64,000 bases of DNA from the NCBI GenBank assembly GCA_905221605.1, contig CAJNDS010001090.1, positions 543,501 to 607,500 on the forward strand, given 5' to 3'. Source of the DNA: Symbiodinium natans. Its lineage: Eukaryota; Sar; Dinophyceae; Suessiales; Symbiodiniaceae. The position numbers and the translations under genes are program-made. Each line of letters begins with the position of its first letter. Position 1 is the first letter of the stretch. Below the pieces are notes generated by a model. It made no database searches. It worked only from the letters and a program-made list of their open reading frames with translations, and had not been told where the DNA came from. Positions 1-11,246 of the stretch are shown here, piece after piece.

Positions 1-148
1 CCTGAATTCTAAACTCTAAACTCTAAACCCTCAACCCTAAACCCTAAACCCTAAACCTAAACCCTAAACCCTAAACCCTCAACCCTCAACCCTCAACCCT
101 CAACCCTAAACCCTAAACCCTAAACCCTAAACCCTAAACGTCCCGTAC

Positions 149-216
149 CGGGCATCCCCATGGCCTGGTGAGTCTGCCGCTCGAAGCGCAGGTGCGCCTC
201 CTCAATGTCAAGGAGC
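149..216 (-). CDS. PAS gene exon P6
   Basis: 68 nt, LLDIEEAHLRFERQTHQAMG. Acceptor TTAAG|GCTCC, donor CCCG|GTACGG. Phase agrees with P5. Confidence 0.8.
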
Positions 217-1804
217 CTTAAGGACTAAATGAACCTTAAAAGGGTTTAGGGTTTAGGGTTTAGGGTTTAGGGTTTAGGGTTTAGGGTTTAGGGTTTAGGG
301 TCCTTAATAGGGATTATAGTAGTAGGTAAAGGGCCCCAGTTTTAGGGTTCATTTGGTCCCCAAGGAGCTCAGTGCTGCCATTCACGATCAGCGTCATCTC
401 CGCAAGCTCCTCGTAGAACTCCTTCTGGCAGATTTAGGGTTTAGGGTTTAGGGTTTAGGATTTAGGGTAACTGGACCAAAGTGTAACCTAGGAATAAAGT
501 GGGTACCCTTTTTTCGGTTTAAAGGTAAGGGTACCTAAACCCTTACAAGGGGAATAAGGGCATACTCTGGGTCCTAGCCTTACTGGCTGAGTTTTTCCAG
601 GGCCTAGGAGAAAAAGGACGACCATTGGGTTGTAAGAAGGGTTCAACCATTCCCCATAAAGGTTTACAAGTATAAAAGGTACCTATACTCGTCACCTGAG
701 GCTCTATGCACGTATCGCTGCTTGCCGCAGACCGCACGGACTCCGGCCTTTGCACCTCTTGGGGAAGATCCGAGGTCACGGGCGGCACCGGCACAGCTTC
801 GGGCTCCTTGCGCGCATCCATGTCCTTAGCTCTTCTTGGACCCCATGGGCAAACGTTTAACTTCTGCGGACCCGTCTAAGTAGCACACCTGCTACGAAGA
901 TGTAAAAATGGCGTTCAAGGACAATCCTGCGTCTTCGGTCAGGGACAGCAGGTGGTGCAGAGACTTCTGGCCATAGAGCTGCGGCAATGGAACGTGGCAC
1001 ACGTCTACAGACACGATCCGGCCACAGGGGGCCTTCAGCGGCACGCGCAGGCATCGCGGAGCAGCCTCGGGGCTGTCAGCTATCACCTCCGCTGCCGCCA
1101 CGAACTTCTCAAAGTTCTCAATGTCGTCCTTGCCTTGGGGACCACATGAACCACAAATTTGGGATCAGGGACCTTCTGCTACCAAAACCCCTATGAGGGA
1201 GCATGCGCGTATGCACATGCAAAGGTATTCATACGGTTACTCAATTTTTCGCAATCTATTCACATGGATGTATGTTGCTGCATGTGTATATATATATATG
1301 CACATACATATGTATGTACGTATATATATATATATGTATGCACGGACAACAAACCGTTCTAGGATTCATTGAGTCCCCAGGCGCCATCGATCAAGTCCTG
1401 GAGCGCGCGACCAACAAAGTCCTCCTTTGTCACGAGCAGGCGCTGCAAGCAGTCCGCACTGCCGCAGACTCGGTAGCCGCTATCAAGCAGCAGCTCGCCG
1501 TCGCATATCCCCTTCAACATCTGGCGGAAGCCATAGATCCTAGGCCCAGACTTTTCGCAAGCAAAAGCCCTGTTTTTTTTTTTTTTTTGTTTTGTTTTTT
1601 TGGGGGGGGGTTCAGGCATGTCTTCGTGCCGAACCCCTAAAGCCCTAAAGCCCTAGAGCCCTAAACCCTACCCTAAACCCGCCTAAACCAAAAACCCCAA
1701 ACCCTAAACCCTCCAGCCACGAAAAACTGGGTACCATAGGGGTGCCAAGATCAATGAGTCCGAGTCCTTGGACCGGCAGGAGGCTACGATGCGGTCTCGT
1801 ATCG
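149..1804 (-). CDS. PAS-domain protein, C-terminal half, six exons (3' end outside window)
   Basis: Six exons (1746-1804, 1385-1520, 934-1133, 696-824, 369-424, 149-216) join in one open frame with agreeing phases. The order is a basic helix (EAAIRDRIVASCRSKDSD), a PAS-like fold starting MLKGICDGELLLD, with GYRVCGSADCLQRLL and EDFVGRALQDLID, then RVPL..CGRIVSVDVCHVPL and LYG.KSLHHLL, a Ser/Pro-rich linker, and EEAHLRFERQTH. This resembles a large family of dinoflagellate proteins with a multi-pass membrane half followed by a PAS-like domain, from my general knowledge of such sequences. Ligand and partners are unknown. The last donor, CCCG|GTACGG at 148, shows that the gene continues left of the window. 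Its 5' part probably lies among the hydrophobic islands to the right. Confidence 0.75.
369..424 (-). CDS. PAS gene exon P5
   Basis: 56 nt, KEFYEELAEMTLIVNGST. The acceptor TCTGCCAG|AAG follows directly after a CCCTAAA run (minus-strand reading). GC donor ACTGA|GCTCC, phase 2. The 8-mer GCTCCTTG occurs both here and at the start of P6. Confidence 0.8.
696..824 (-). CDS. PAS gene exon P4 (Ser/Pro-rich linker)
   Basis: 129 nt, 43 codons. Reads DMDARKEPEAVPVPPVTSDL then VRSAASSDTCIEPQ. Acceptor GCTAAG|GAC, canonical donor CAG|GTGACG, phase 0 at both ends. The internal ATG is unlikely to be a start because the frame continues upstream through P3. Confidence 0.75.
934..1133 (-). CDS. PAS gene exon P3 (PAS fold, second half)
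   Basis: 200 nt. Contains DDIENFEKFVAAAEV, RVPLKAPCGRIVSVDVCHVP and LYGQKSLHHLLSLTE. Acceptor CCCAAG|GC; donor GAA|GACGC (GA) or, three nt later, GAC|GCAGG (GC), both in phase. Confidence 0.8.
1385..1520 (-). CDS. PAS gene exon P2 (PAS fold, first half)
   Basis: 136 nt, 45 codons plus one base. It contains GYRVCGSADCLQRLL and EDFVGRALQDLID, typical of a PAS beta-strand, helix and (V/I)G(R/K) turn. Acceptor TTCCGCCAG|ATG, GC donor GATG|GCGCC completed by GC of P3 to Gly-Lys. Confidence 0.8.
1746..1804 (-). CDS. PAS gene exon P1 (basic helix)
   Basis: 59 nt after GAGGCAG|CG, reading IRDRIVASCRSKDSDSLIL. GC donor TTG|GCACCC, phase 0, joined to P2 gives SLIL-MLKG. Confidence 0.65.
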
Positions 1805-2767
1805 CTGCCTCACAGAGGATTAGGGTTTAGGGTTTAGGGTTTAGGGTTAGGGTTCAGGGTTCAGGGTTCAGGGTTCAGGGTTCAGGGTTCAGGGTTCAGG
1901 GTTCAGGGTGCAGGGTTCAGGGTTTGGGGCTTGGGGCTTGGGGCTTGGGGTTTGGGGTTTGGGGTTTAGGGTAGGGAATGAGGGAATGAGGTACCCTATA
2001 CAATCCTTCACAGGGTACATATTGTTGGTGGCTTCCGAAATTGGGGGCCGCTAAACCCTAAACCCTAAACCCAAAACCCACAACCCTAAACCTTCTTGGG
2101 GTTCCTATTACAAGGGGACCCCACGATTTTGGGGTCTGTCTTAGCGGTCCCTTTGCCCGTCCGACTTGTTCGGGATTTTGGGTTTGGGGTTTAGGGTTTA
2201 GGGCTTTGGGTTTAGGGTTTAGGGTTAGGATTCAGTTTAGGGTTTAGGGTTTAGGGTTTAGGATTTAGGGTTTAAGGTTTAGGGTTTAGGGATACTAGCT
2301 ACTAGGAAGTTCAACCCTCAAGCCCTTGTGGAGTCATTGAAATTTGAAAAGCCACGTAGTCCCAACAGAGCTCCCAAACCCTAAACCCTAAACCCTAAAC
2401 CCTAAACCCTAAACCCTAATTGGCAACCTTAGACCCTCGAAGACTTCCGACTTCCATGTTGCTTGGTTTGGGGCTGCTTGGGTGTTTAGGGTTTAGGGTT
2501 TAGGGCTCAGGGCTTAGGGTTTAGGGCTTAGGGCTTAGGGTTTAGGGATTACATCAAAATACCCAAAATTGGATAGCCCCGCAGAACCAAAAAAAGGGGA
2601 AACCCATGAACGGGCGCTAAAGAGGTTAAAATAGAAAGCCTTTAGGTCGTTTTAAGGCTTAAGGTTTAGGGCATCCTAAACCCTAAAACCCTAAACCCTA
2701 AAACCTAAACCCTAAACATCCCTAAACCCTAAACCCTAAACCCTAGACCCTAGACCCTAAAATCTAG

Positions 2768-2871
2768 GGTCCTTGAATCCCTGGCCCCCAGCACCTCGAC
2801 AAAGGAGGGCAAGCAAATGGCGATGGCAGCTTGGAATGCCTGCTCCAAGAGGAACCTCAGGGCTTGAATGG
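2768..2871 (-). CDS. Candidate membrane exon, possibly 5' part of the PAS gene
   Basis: The minus strand is open through this island and reads LLEQAFQAAIAICLPSFVEV, a hydrophobic segment followed by LGARDSR. It lies upstream of P1 on the coding strand and could be a transmembrane part of the same protein. Exact splice sites are not fixed. Confidence 0.45.
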
Positions 2872-3621
2872 GTACTTTGGGTTTGGGGTTTGGGGTTTAC
2901 AGGGTTACAGGGTTACAGGGTTACAGGGTTTAGGGTTTAGGGTTTAAGGTTTAGGGTTTAGGGTTTAGGGCTTAGGGTTTACAGGGTGTACAGGGTTTAC
3001 AGGGTTTACAGGGTTTACAGGGTTTAAAGGGTTTAAAGGGTTTACAAGGTTAAGGGTTGAGGGTTTGTTCATGCCCAAATAAAGCTCTGGAGAAACCTCC
3101 TTGTGCAACGAAGTTTGAACTGCCCTTTAAGACATGACAATCAACTGCTGCAGTTGAGGCCTTGGGGTTTAGTATTCATCATAGTTTCTGAACCCCTAAA
3201 CAGAAGGACCCGTATTAGTGTATAAGGTGCTTATTGAGGGAACCTAACATACAAAAACATGAAAAAAACATCAAAAAGCAATAAAATAAAAGACTCAGCC
3301 GCAATGTTTTTGTTATTCTCATTGAGGGAACCTATCCTAAACCCTAAACCCTAAACCCTAAACCCTAAACCCTAAACCCGAAACCCGAAACCCGAAAACC
3401 CAAACCCTAAACCCTAAACCCTATACCTAAGAACTTAGAGCTGCGAGCGAGCCCTGACCTCAAGCTCTGCTCAATCCCACCAAGGAGTACTCCCCTTCGA
3501 AGGTTGGAACCGATGTGACTGTTTCAGTATAACCCTAAAGCTTAGGGTTTAGGGTTTAGGGTTTAGAGTTTGGGGTTTAGGGTTTAGGGTCCCTAAGCCC
3601 TAAACCCTAAACCCTAAATAC

Positions 3622-3744
3622 TACGGACAAGACAGCCAAAGAGCTTGGAGGACAAGACCTCCTGGCCCAAGACGGCGACGGTGCTCATCGTGAAAGCTGC
3701 AGCGTAGCAGAGTGCAAGCGCCCCAGTTCTGCCAAAGAGGAAAG
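3622..3744 (-). CDS. Candidate membrane exon
   Basis: Minus strand reads GALALCYAAAFTMSTVAVLG then QEVLSSKLFGCLV, a likely membrane helix. The plus strand is also open across the island, so strand is inferred from hydrophobicity and the one-strand pattern of the window. Confidence 0.4.
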
Positions 3745-4546
3745 GGTTTAGGGTTTAGGGTTTAGGGATTAGGGTTTAGGGCTCGTGGGTGTAAGGTGGG
3801 GAACTAAAGGGTACCCGCTTATAGACCCCTTGTTTTCCCTACACGCACAAAGGGCCTCTAAAGAGGGTAAGGGACCATACCAAGGGCCCATCAAACTAGC
3901 CGCAGTAGGGCCAAAGGTCTGAGACCCTAACCCAGACACGCGGCGCAACCGTCTCTAAGCTACAAGCCCTGACCTAAATAATAAGAATAGCGTTTTGGGG
4001 GTTATTATAATCCGCGCACCTGCTTAATTAATACCTCCACGTTTAAAGAACTTGTTGTTGGTCGAGAAGCCCGCCGGAAGACTACTTCCATTACGGGGTT
4101 TTCGTATGGGCCAATAACACCACATTTAAAGTTTTTTTTTCGGGGGGGGGGGGGGGGGTTCACAAATCTGTCGGGAGGCTTCTTGTTTTGCTTGCTGAGC
4201 TGAGAAGCTACGTGCAGCACCTCAGCGATCTGCAGCCTCTTGTTATTCATCATAGAGAATCATTACATTGCCATGGTCTTATTCTTGCGGCCGGCGCCCT
4301 GCCTTTCTTATTGCGGTATTAAACAGATGCTCGGTTACGGGGGGGGGGGGGGGGGGCCCACCAATTAAACAGATGCTCGGATTTGTATAGTTACAAAGGG
4401 ACCATAAGGGAATATGATCAGTAAGATATCCGATCCCCGATATTACATCCTTTTCAGCCGCAAGTACCAAGCTGCAAAAACACCCAAGGGAACCCCCCGC
4501 GCCAGAACCCTCCAATTAACCACCCCACCCACCCACCCACCCACGC

Positions 4547-4581
<35 letters not shown>

Positions 4582-4659
4582 CCTAAACCCTAAACCCTAA
4601 ACCCTAAACCCTAGACCCTAAACCCTAAACCCTAAACCCTAAACCCTAAACCCTAAATA

Positions 4660-4750
4660 AATGCAAACAGGCCTGCGTTGGGCAAAGACGACGCCGAGCA
4701 GGATCTGCGCTCCTTGGCAGAGCCCGAAGCGGGCCAGGAAGGCCTCGGCA
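4660..4750 (-). CDS. Candidate membrane exon
   Basis: Minus strand reads AEAFLARFGLCQGAQILLGV then VFAQ. Acceptor CTGCCGAG|GCC and GC donor CGCAG|GCCTG fit the dinoflagellate pattern. It sits between a CCCTAAA array (4,580-4,657) and a TTTAGGG array (4,750-4,960). Confidence 0.45.
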
Positions 4751-5157
4751 GGGTTTAGGGTTTAGGGTTTAGGGTTTAGGGTTTAGGGTTTGGGGTTTTG
4801 GGGTCTTAGGGTTTTAGGGTTTTAGGGTTTTAGGGTGTTAGGGTTTTAGGGTTTAGGGTTTTAGGGTTTTGGGGTTTTGGGGTTTTGGGGTTTTAGGGGT
4901 TTAGGGTTTTAGGGTTTTGGGGCTGTAGGGTTGTAGGGTTTTAGGGTTTTGGGCTTTAAGGTTTTAAGGTTTTGAAGGCTTAGCCAGGCTTATAGGGCTT
5001 TCAATTCGGTTCAGAGCGTCTGGGGCTTGATTTCTGAAGGTTTGAAGTTTTGAGTACTGAACCCTAAACCGCAATTCTGCGCAGTTCGTCTTCCGGGGAT
5101 CTTGATGTGGGGGAAAAGCTGTGTTGTCTAAAGAAGAATCTGAGAGTATATTTCTTA

Positions 5158-5197
5158 ACTACTACCACTCCTCCTCCTCCTCGTCCTCCTCCTCCTC

Positions 5198-5264
<67 letters not shown>

Positions 5265-5280
5265 CACTACTACTACTCCG
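5158..5280 (+). repeat. Triplet microsatellite (CTC/CTA/CGA)n
   Basis: Runs of CTC, CTA and CGA triplets about 120 bp long. It creates long artificial poly-Thr, Tyr, Ser and Val frames. No gene is supported. Confidence 0.95.
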
Positions 5281-5909
5281 CCTTGTGCAAACTAAACTCC
5301 CCTTGGTGAGCCAGAAAAAACCGGGAAAACGTCAAGCAGACCCGAGGGGGAGCAAGAGGAATGCCTGGAGTTCAGGTGGACGGGACAGAGGCAGGTGTAG
5401 GGTTTTCGGTTTGGGGTTTGGGGTTAGGTTTAGGGGTTTGGTGGGGGTTCACACACTTTTGCCCAAGGGGCGACAGAGTCCTTCTCGACAAAAATCGTCG
5501 TTGCGAGCAATGCCTTGGTTCCCCAGGATAGGAAAAACGCTTTTGGTGTAGTTGAACGGGGGGGGGGGGGGGGGCACCTCTGAAATACCCCAGAAACCGA
5601 CACACACACACACACACACACAAGCACATGTGTGCATGTGCGTATGTGAGTATGCATAAAAAACATATAAATATAAATATAAATATAAATATAAATACAT
5701 AAACATATATACAATATAATTATTATATATATATATATATGTATACATCCTTCCAAAAGGACGTGCGCTCCTAATGGTTGCAAAACGGTTGTAAAGTCGT
5801 TGTGCTGCACAGGCTTGAGATTTGATTCTTGCATAACCCTCACATAGATGCAACTTGAATATTGGAGTTTCGCCAGGACATCGCAAGTCTTCAGATTCGG
5901 AAAGAGAAT

Positions 5910-6790
5910 TCAAGGGCCACACTGTCATAAATCCTCTTCTGTGCCTCGTTCGCATTTAGGTTTGCTGCGATGTTCAAGTAAAAATGCCACACCTTATAAA
6001 TGCTCTTCTGGGCCTATTCGGAACAGAACCTGATTGGATTTTATATTCAGAGGTTCCCGCCTGAGTCACCCTCATCCGGGCTTGCTTCGCAATTTATTGA
6101 TGCATGGTTCTAGATGGGAAGCCCCGCGCTAAGAACTTCTCATCTGGGATTCGTTCGTAAGCCCTAAACCCTAAACCCTAAACACTAAACCCTAAACCCT
6201 AAACCCTATTAACAGGCCACACCCAAAGATGTCATCTTCTGAGCCTCATTCGTAGTTAAATTCTACTTAGAGTTGTATATTAAGGGTTTAGGGCTTAGGG
6301 CCACACCCTATAATCCTGTTCTGAGGGCCTCTTCATTGCATGTCAGTGGGGCTGCGTATTCTAAAGCCACACCCTAAGAAATCCTCATCAGGGCTTCGCA
6401 ATTAAACCGACCCAATTTTGACGACTAAATTTACTGGCCACAGCCCAAGCCATCCTAAGCCTCATTCGTAGTTTCATCTCTTGTTTCTTTTGAAGACCAC
6501 ACCGTATGTCCTCCTCTGGCCTCTCCTTCGCACGGAAATCTACTTGGATTTTGTTTTCTTTACCCACACTTTAGAGCTCCTCAACTGGCCTTGGTTTGTT
6601 GCTGAATTTGATTTGTAACGTTAGGTTCAGAGGGCCACACCTATAAGACATTCCTTCTAAGCCTCATTCAGAATAAGACTTGATGAACATTTTAAGCTAC
6701 AAGTCCACGCCCTAAGAAATGTACCATCAAGATATCCTCCTCTGGGCCTCGTTCGCAATTAGATTTAAGCAAGCATGGGGAGACTGTAAA
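5910..6790 (+). repeat. Diverged tandem repeat, period about 65-75 bp
   Basis: About a dozen degenerate copies of a unit beginning CCACACCCTAAGAAATCCTC and containing TCTGGGCCTCGTTCGCAATT. Copies start near 5917, 5988, 6217, 6301, 6366, 6437, 6497, 6564, 6634 and 6704. AT-richer than the surroundings and unrelated to the heptamer. Confidence 0.7.
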
Positions 6791-6827
6791 GCTGGCTTCC
6801 CAACCCACGTCTGGAAGCCTGAGGGGG

Positions 6828-6830
6828 GGC

Positions 6831-6861
<31 letters not shown>

Positions 6862-6968
6862 GGGTTTAGGGTTTAGGGTTTAGGGTTTAGGGTTTAGGGT
6901 TTAGGGTTTAGGGTTTAGGGCCTAGGGTTTAGGGTTTCGGGTTTAGGGCCTAGGGTTTAGGGTTTCGG
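6828..6968 (+). repeat. G-run followed by TTTAGGG array
   Basis: A run of about 25 G interrupted once passes directly into TTTAGGG units, some as TTTCGGG. A natural G-quadruplex candidate. Confidence 0.85.
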
Positions 6969-6999
6969 GGTTCCGCACATTCCTTCAGCATCCCTTCAC

Positions 7000-7640
7000 T
7001 TCGTTCACGGCCTCACACACGACTCGCAAGCATTCACAACGGGCTCGACAACACTCGAAACGTATGGATCTTTGAAGGGGAGCATATAAAGATATTTATA
7101 TTTATATCTATACATATATACATCTTTTTTCTTTATTTATCTACCTGTTTTCATTCACTTTTCGTCTGTCCATACGTATGCATATATATATATATATACA
7201 TATGGTCGCCCCCCCCCCCCCGCTCAACCTAGAAGACCAACCTCGACATGTGAAACCTCCTACATACACTGCACCCTGTGATGCTTTCCCTGGTTTTTTT
7301 TTACGATGCTTCTTTACATTTGTAGCTCTTTGTTTAATGCTTTTTTGTGCAGTTATTACACTTTCTGTGTGTTTGTTGTTGCGCGTTTAGTTACAAAACT
7401 TTTGTATTGTCATTGAACTTGTTTGCACCTTGTTCATGTGTTTTTTGGTGTTTTTTACAGTTTTTTTTACAAATACTCGTCCTTTTAGCACTTTTTGTGC
7501 ATATGTTGTGCTTTAAATCAGAAGTCCCAGAAATCCCAACTTCTCCGGAGAATCTCCCAGGAAACTTTGGATTTTGGGATTGTTTGTTTTACAAAACACA
7601 ATAAATAAATGCAAAAACATGGTTCAAATAATTGCAGGAA
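7000..7640 (+). other. AT-rich interval without recognisable gene
   Basis: Short TA repeats (7,100-7,200), a C-run at 7,210 and T-rich sequence with TTTTTTGTGC-like words. Open frames are T-rich and not gene-like. Confidence 0.5.
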
Positions 7641-7647
7641 CTGTAAA

Positions 7648-7730
7648 CACACACACACACACACACACCACACGCACACGCACACGCACACGCACACGCA
7701 CACGCACACACACACACACACACACACAAA
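7648..7730 (+). repeat. CA/CGCA dinucleotide repeat
   Basis: (CA)n with CGCACA variants over 80 bp. It generates Cys/Val and Thr/Arg shadow frames. Confidence 0.95.
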
Positions 7731-7787
7731 GAGCGCAACAAAGTGCAACAAATGCAAACAAATGCAAACAATGCAAAAAGCTTACTG

Positions 7788-7870
7788 AAAAATGGGTGGT
7801 CCCGGATGCCGACAGCACGATGCTGTTCAGGACGACGCAGAGAAGCCTAGGCGGGTTCATTGAAAAAATC
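7788..7870 (-). CDS. Candidate exon
   Basis: Minus strand reads MNPPRLLCVVLNSIVLSASG, hydrophobic. The plus strand is open too (VVPDADSTMLFRTTQRSLGG). Neither is recognised. Confidence 0.25.
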
Positions 7871-8004
7871 TGAAACAAAAAACTTCGTGGATAGCATTTC
7901 TGATTTGGACCTTAATCCCAAACCCTAAACCCTAAACCCTGAACCCTAAACCCTAAACTAGAAAAAACCCTAAAAACAAAAATCTACTCAGGGCCTTTCT
8001 GGGG

Positions 8005-8077
8005 AGCTTGAGGGTTGCGTCGTGCTTCACGGCCACGCGGCCGCTCACGACGAGCTGATAGATCCTCGGCTAGGGTT
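8005..8077 (-). CDS. Candidate exon
   Basis: Minus strand reads RIYQLVVSGRVAVKHDATLK, vaguely like a beta-roll strand pair. It is bounded by CCCTAAA on the left and TTTAGGG on the right. Confidence 0.35.
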
Positions 8078-8527
8078 TAGGGTTTAGGGTTTAGGGTTTA
8101 GGGTTTAGGGTTTAGGGTTTAGGGTTTAGGGTGTAGGGTTAAGGGTTTAGGGTTTAGGGTTTAGGGGTTAGGGTTTAGGGTTTCGGGTTTAGCCCTCCGA
8201 AAGCAAGAAAATGCCGGCAATCAAAGGGCCTCTCTGAAATCTAAGAGCGGCAGAATGTACCATGCCCCAGGGCCCCAAGCACCCTAACCCTAAACCCTAG
8301 CCCTAAACCCTAAACCCTAAACCCCAAGCCCTAAACCCTAAACCCTAAACCCTAAACCACAAACCCCAAACCCTAAACCCTGGGGCTTCTTTTAATGACT
8401 TTTCGGGGGGTTACGCCGTGCGCTTAGGGGTTTCGCGCCTACGAATTACTTTGAAGGTTTGGGAGTCACAGCTAAGCCCTAAACAATAAACCCTAAACCC
8501 TAAACCCTAAACCCCGAAACCTTAAAC

Positions 8528-8596
8528 CCTTGCTGAGCGTCAGGTACGTCAGGACGGCCAGCGACAGGAAGCCTGGGCGGCCAAGGAACCGCTTAC
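8528..8596 (-). CDS. Candidate membrane exon
   Basis: Minus strand reads RFLGRPGFLSLAVLTYLTLS, consistent with a membrane helix. It lies between C-type arrays on both sides. Confidence 0.4.
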
Positions 8597-9344
8597 ACCC
8601 GACACCCTAAGCCCTAAACCCCAAACCCTAAATCCTAAACCCCAAACCCTAAACCCCAAACCCTAAACCCTAAACCTCAAACCCTAAACCCCGAAACCCC
8701 GAAACCCTGAACCTGGCAGCCGGCTGCCCGAGGAGCCCCCCCCTGAAACGCCCCGAGAGGTCCCTGGACTCAAGGAAGCTACCTGCATAATTTTAGGGTT
8801 TAGGGTTTAGGGTTTAGGGTTTAGGGTTTAGGGTTTAGGGTTTAGGGACGAAACAGCTTGCTGCAAAAGTGAGTTCTGGGCTTGAACCACCCAAAAAATC
8901 GAAGGTATAACTCCCGAAAATAGTAGGGTTTACGGTCTTGGGTATAAAAAACAGCTAGGGTTTAGGGTTTAGGGTTTAGGGTTTAGGGTTTAGGGTTTAG
9001 GGTTTAGGGTTTAGGGTTTAGGGTTTAGGGTTTAGGGTTTAGCCGCCTTAAACGGCGTGGGGGGCGGGACAAAAGCTTGGTGCCCCTCCACCGCCAAGCC
9101 AGAGCTGCCCTTCGCACGTTCCACAGCCGTCGAAGCCTAGCTAATCTGACACTCACACCTTCTGCACCACATCACAGCAAACCCCAAACCCTAAACCCCA
9201 AACCTTAAACCTGCAACCCCAGATCCTAATCCCCAATCCCCAATCCCCAATCCCCAAACCCCAAACCCCAAACCCCAAACCCCAAACCCCAAACCCCAAA
9301 CCCCAAACCCTAACACCCCAAATCTTCCCTTCCGAATCCTAAAT

Positions 9345-9445
9345 CCTCCCAGGAGCAAGCTGAGAACCAACTCGGCCCACGGAGGAAGTCTGCCAGGCCC
9401 ACCAGCATGGTCAAGAAGCTAAAGTGATGCAGCACCTGATCAGTA
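9345..9445 (-). CDS. Candidate membrane exon
   Basis: Minus strand reads VLHHFSFLTMLVGLADFLRG then PSWFSAC, with a membrane-helix composition. Together with islands at 8.5, 4.7, 3.7 and 2.8 kb it could form the multi-pass half of the PAS protein; this is inference from order and strand only. Confidence 0.4.
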
Positions 9446-9694
9446 AGTTTAGGGTTTAGGGTTTAGGGTTTAGGGTTTAGGGTTTAGGGTTTAGGGTGTA
9501 GGGTTTAGGGTTTAGGGTTCGGGGTTCAGGGTTTTGGGGCATGATGTGCAGACCTTCGACCCAATGCAGGCACGCTGTCTTTTCCTGGAGTCCCATGGCT
9601 TCCGGGTTCGGGGAGTTAAACCCTAAACCCTAAACCCTAAACCCCTAACCCCTAAACCCTAAACCCTACACCCTAAACCCTAAACCCTAAACCC

Positions 9695-9770
9695 AGTGCA
9701 GCCGCACATGAAGCTTCGGCCGCGAGCACGTGCGCCAGCTTCATGAACATCTGGAGCCGCACCTTCGGGT
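9695..9770 (-). CDS. Candidate exon
   Basis: After an ACAGTAG acceptor, minus strand reads DPKVRLQMFMKLAHVLAAEA, helical. CCCTAAA array on the left, TTTAGGG-type on the right. Confidence 0.4.
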
Positions 9771-10484
9771 CTACTGTTTAGGGCTTGGGGCTCCTGGGGC
9801 TCCAAGAGAGAAGCCATGGAATGGAATACCAAAATCTGTTTGAAGTGTTCGGGTTACGGTTTAGGGTTTAGGGTTTAGGGTTTAGGGTTTAGGGTTTAGG
9901 GTTTAGGGTTTAGGCTTTAGGCTTTAGGGTTTAGGGTTTAGGGTTTAGGGTTTAGGGTGGGGCTGCTAGTGGCTCTTGATGGCCTCGGACCTTGACGTGG
10001 CAATTTCCCGCGAGTCGCCCAGACCCATTTCCCACGTCGCGCAACATGCGCAACCCCACAACTGCAAGCCCCGAGCCTCTAAAGCCCCAAACTTTGCAAC
10101 TTGAAAACCCAAATCCCTGAAACCCTAGCCCAAAAAAAGCTGTAGAAACATGGGGTTTGGGTTTTAGGGTTGCCTCGTAAACCCTGAACCAACCTAAACC
10201 CTAAACCGTAGACCCCTAAACCCTATAAAACCTATAAACCCTATAGACAGTAAACCCTACAAACGCTCTAAAAGCCTAAAAGCCTAAACCCCTAAACCCC
10301 TAAACCCCTAAACCCCTAAACCCCTAAACCCCTAAACCCTAAACCCCTAAACCCCTAAACCCTAACCACCAAACCCTAACCCGAAACCCGAAACCCGAAA
10401 CCCGAAACCCTAAACCCTAAGCCCTAAACCCTAGACCCTAAACCCTAAACCTAAACCCTAAACCCTAAACCCTAGACCCCAGGC

Positions 10485-10565
10485 CTGCACCAGCTCCTCC
10501 TCCACCCGCGCGGCTTCACTCTCGCTGAGCGGCGACTCCTCGTAGGCCGCGGCCTTGTGCAGCAC
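10485..10565 (-). CDS. Candidate exon, acidic helix
   Basis: 81 nt, 27 codons, open between acceptor CGAAAG|GTG and GC donor CAG|GCCTGG. Reads YEESPLSESEAARVEEELVQ. The dinoflagellate-type GC donor directly followed by GGGTCTAGGG telomeric sequence makes this one of the better unassigned exons. Confidence 0.5.
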
Positions 10566-11246
10566 CTTTCGGAGAGGAGCTATAGGGTTTCGGGTTTAGG
10601 GCTAGGGTTTCGGTTTTAGGGTTTAGGGTTTAGGGTTCAGGGTTTAGGGTTTAGGGTTTGGGGTTTGGGGTTTAGGGTTTAGGGTTTAGGGTTTCGGGTT
10701 TAGGGCTAGGGTTTCGGGCCTATAACTGGGTTATAAGTGCAGCTACAATTGGTTAATAAGTACCATGAACCTCCACAAGTTCCCCTTAAAACAAGAATAA
10801 GAGCGCTCCTGACCATCCGACTTGGCTTCGGTAGGGGGTTTCCTTAGGGGTTGTTTGGGGGTTAGTTGCGTGAGAGCTTGTTGTGGGTATAGGGTTTAGG
10901 GGCTGCACCCTTACAGTCCCGGCATCTTAGGGGTTCAAAGCACCCTTGCTTGGCCCTAAACCCTAAGCCCTAAACCCTAAAACCTAAAAACTAAACCGCC
11001 CAGCGTGTCCGTTTTCTTCTGCAGCTTAATCATCGGTTGTGAGCGGGAAAAGCGACAGCCTACCGGTAAAATCGATTCCCACTGGATTCTGGGTTTAGGG
11101 TTTAGGGTTTAGGGTTGGAGGTTGCTTGTGCAGTCAAGGTAGCCTTGAGAAGATCAAGGAGGATGCTCTCCCCAAAGCCCTAAAGGGCCCTAAACGGCCC
11201 TGAAGGGCCCTACAGGGCCCTAAAGGGCCCTAAAGCCCTATAAGCC

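Noticed and set aside
1-140. A genuine chromosome end at the left edge
   Set aside because: C-strand polarity would fit, but units are degenerate, the PAS gene runs off this edge with a donor at 148, and equal arrays occur throughout.
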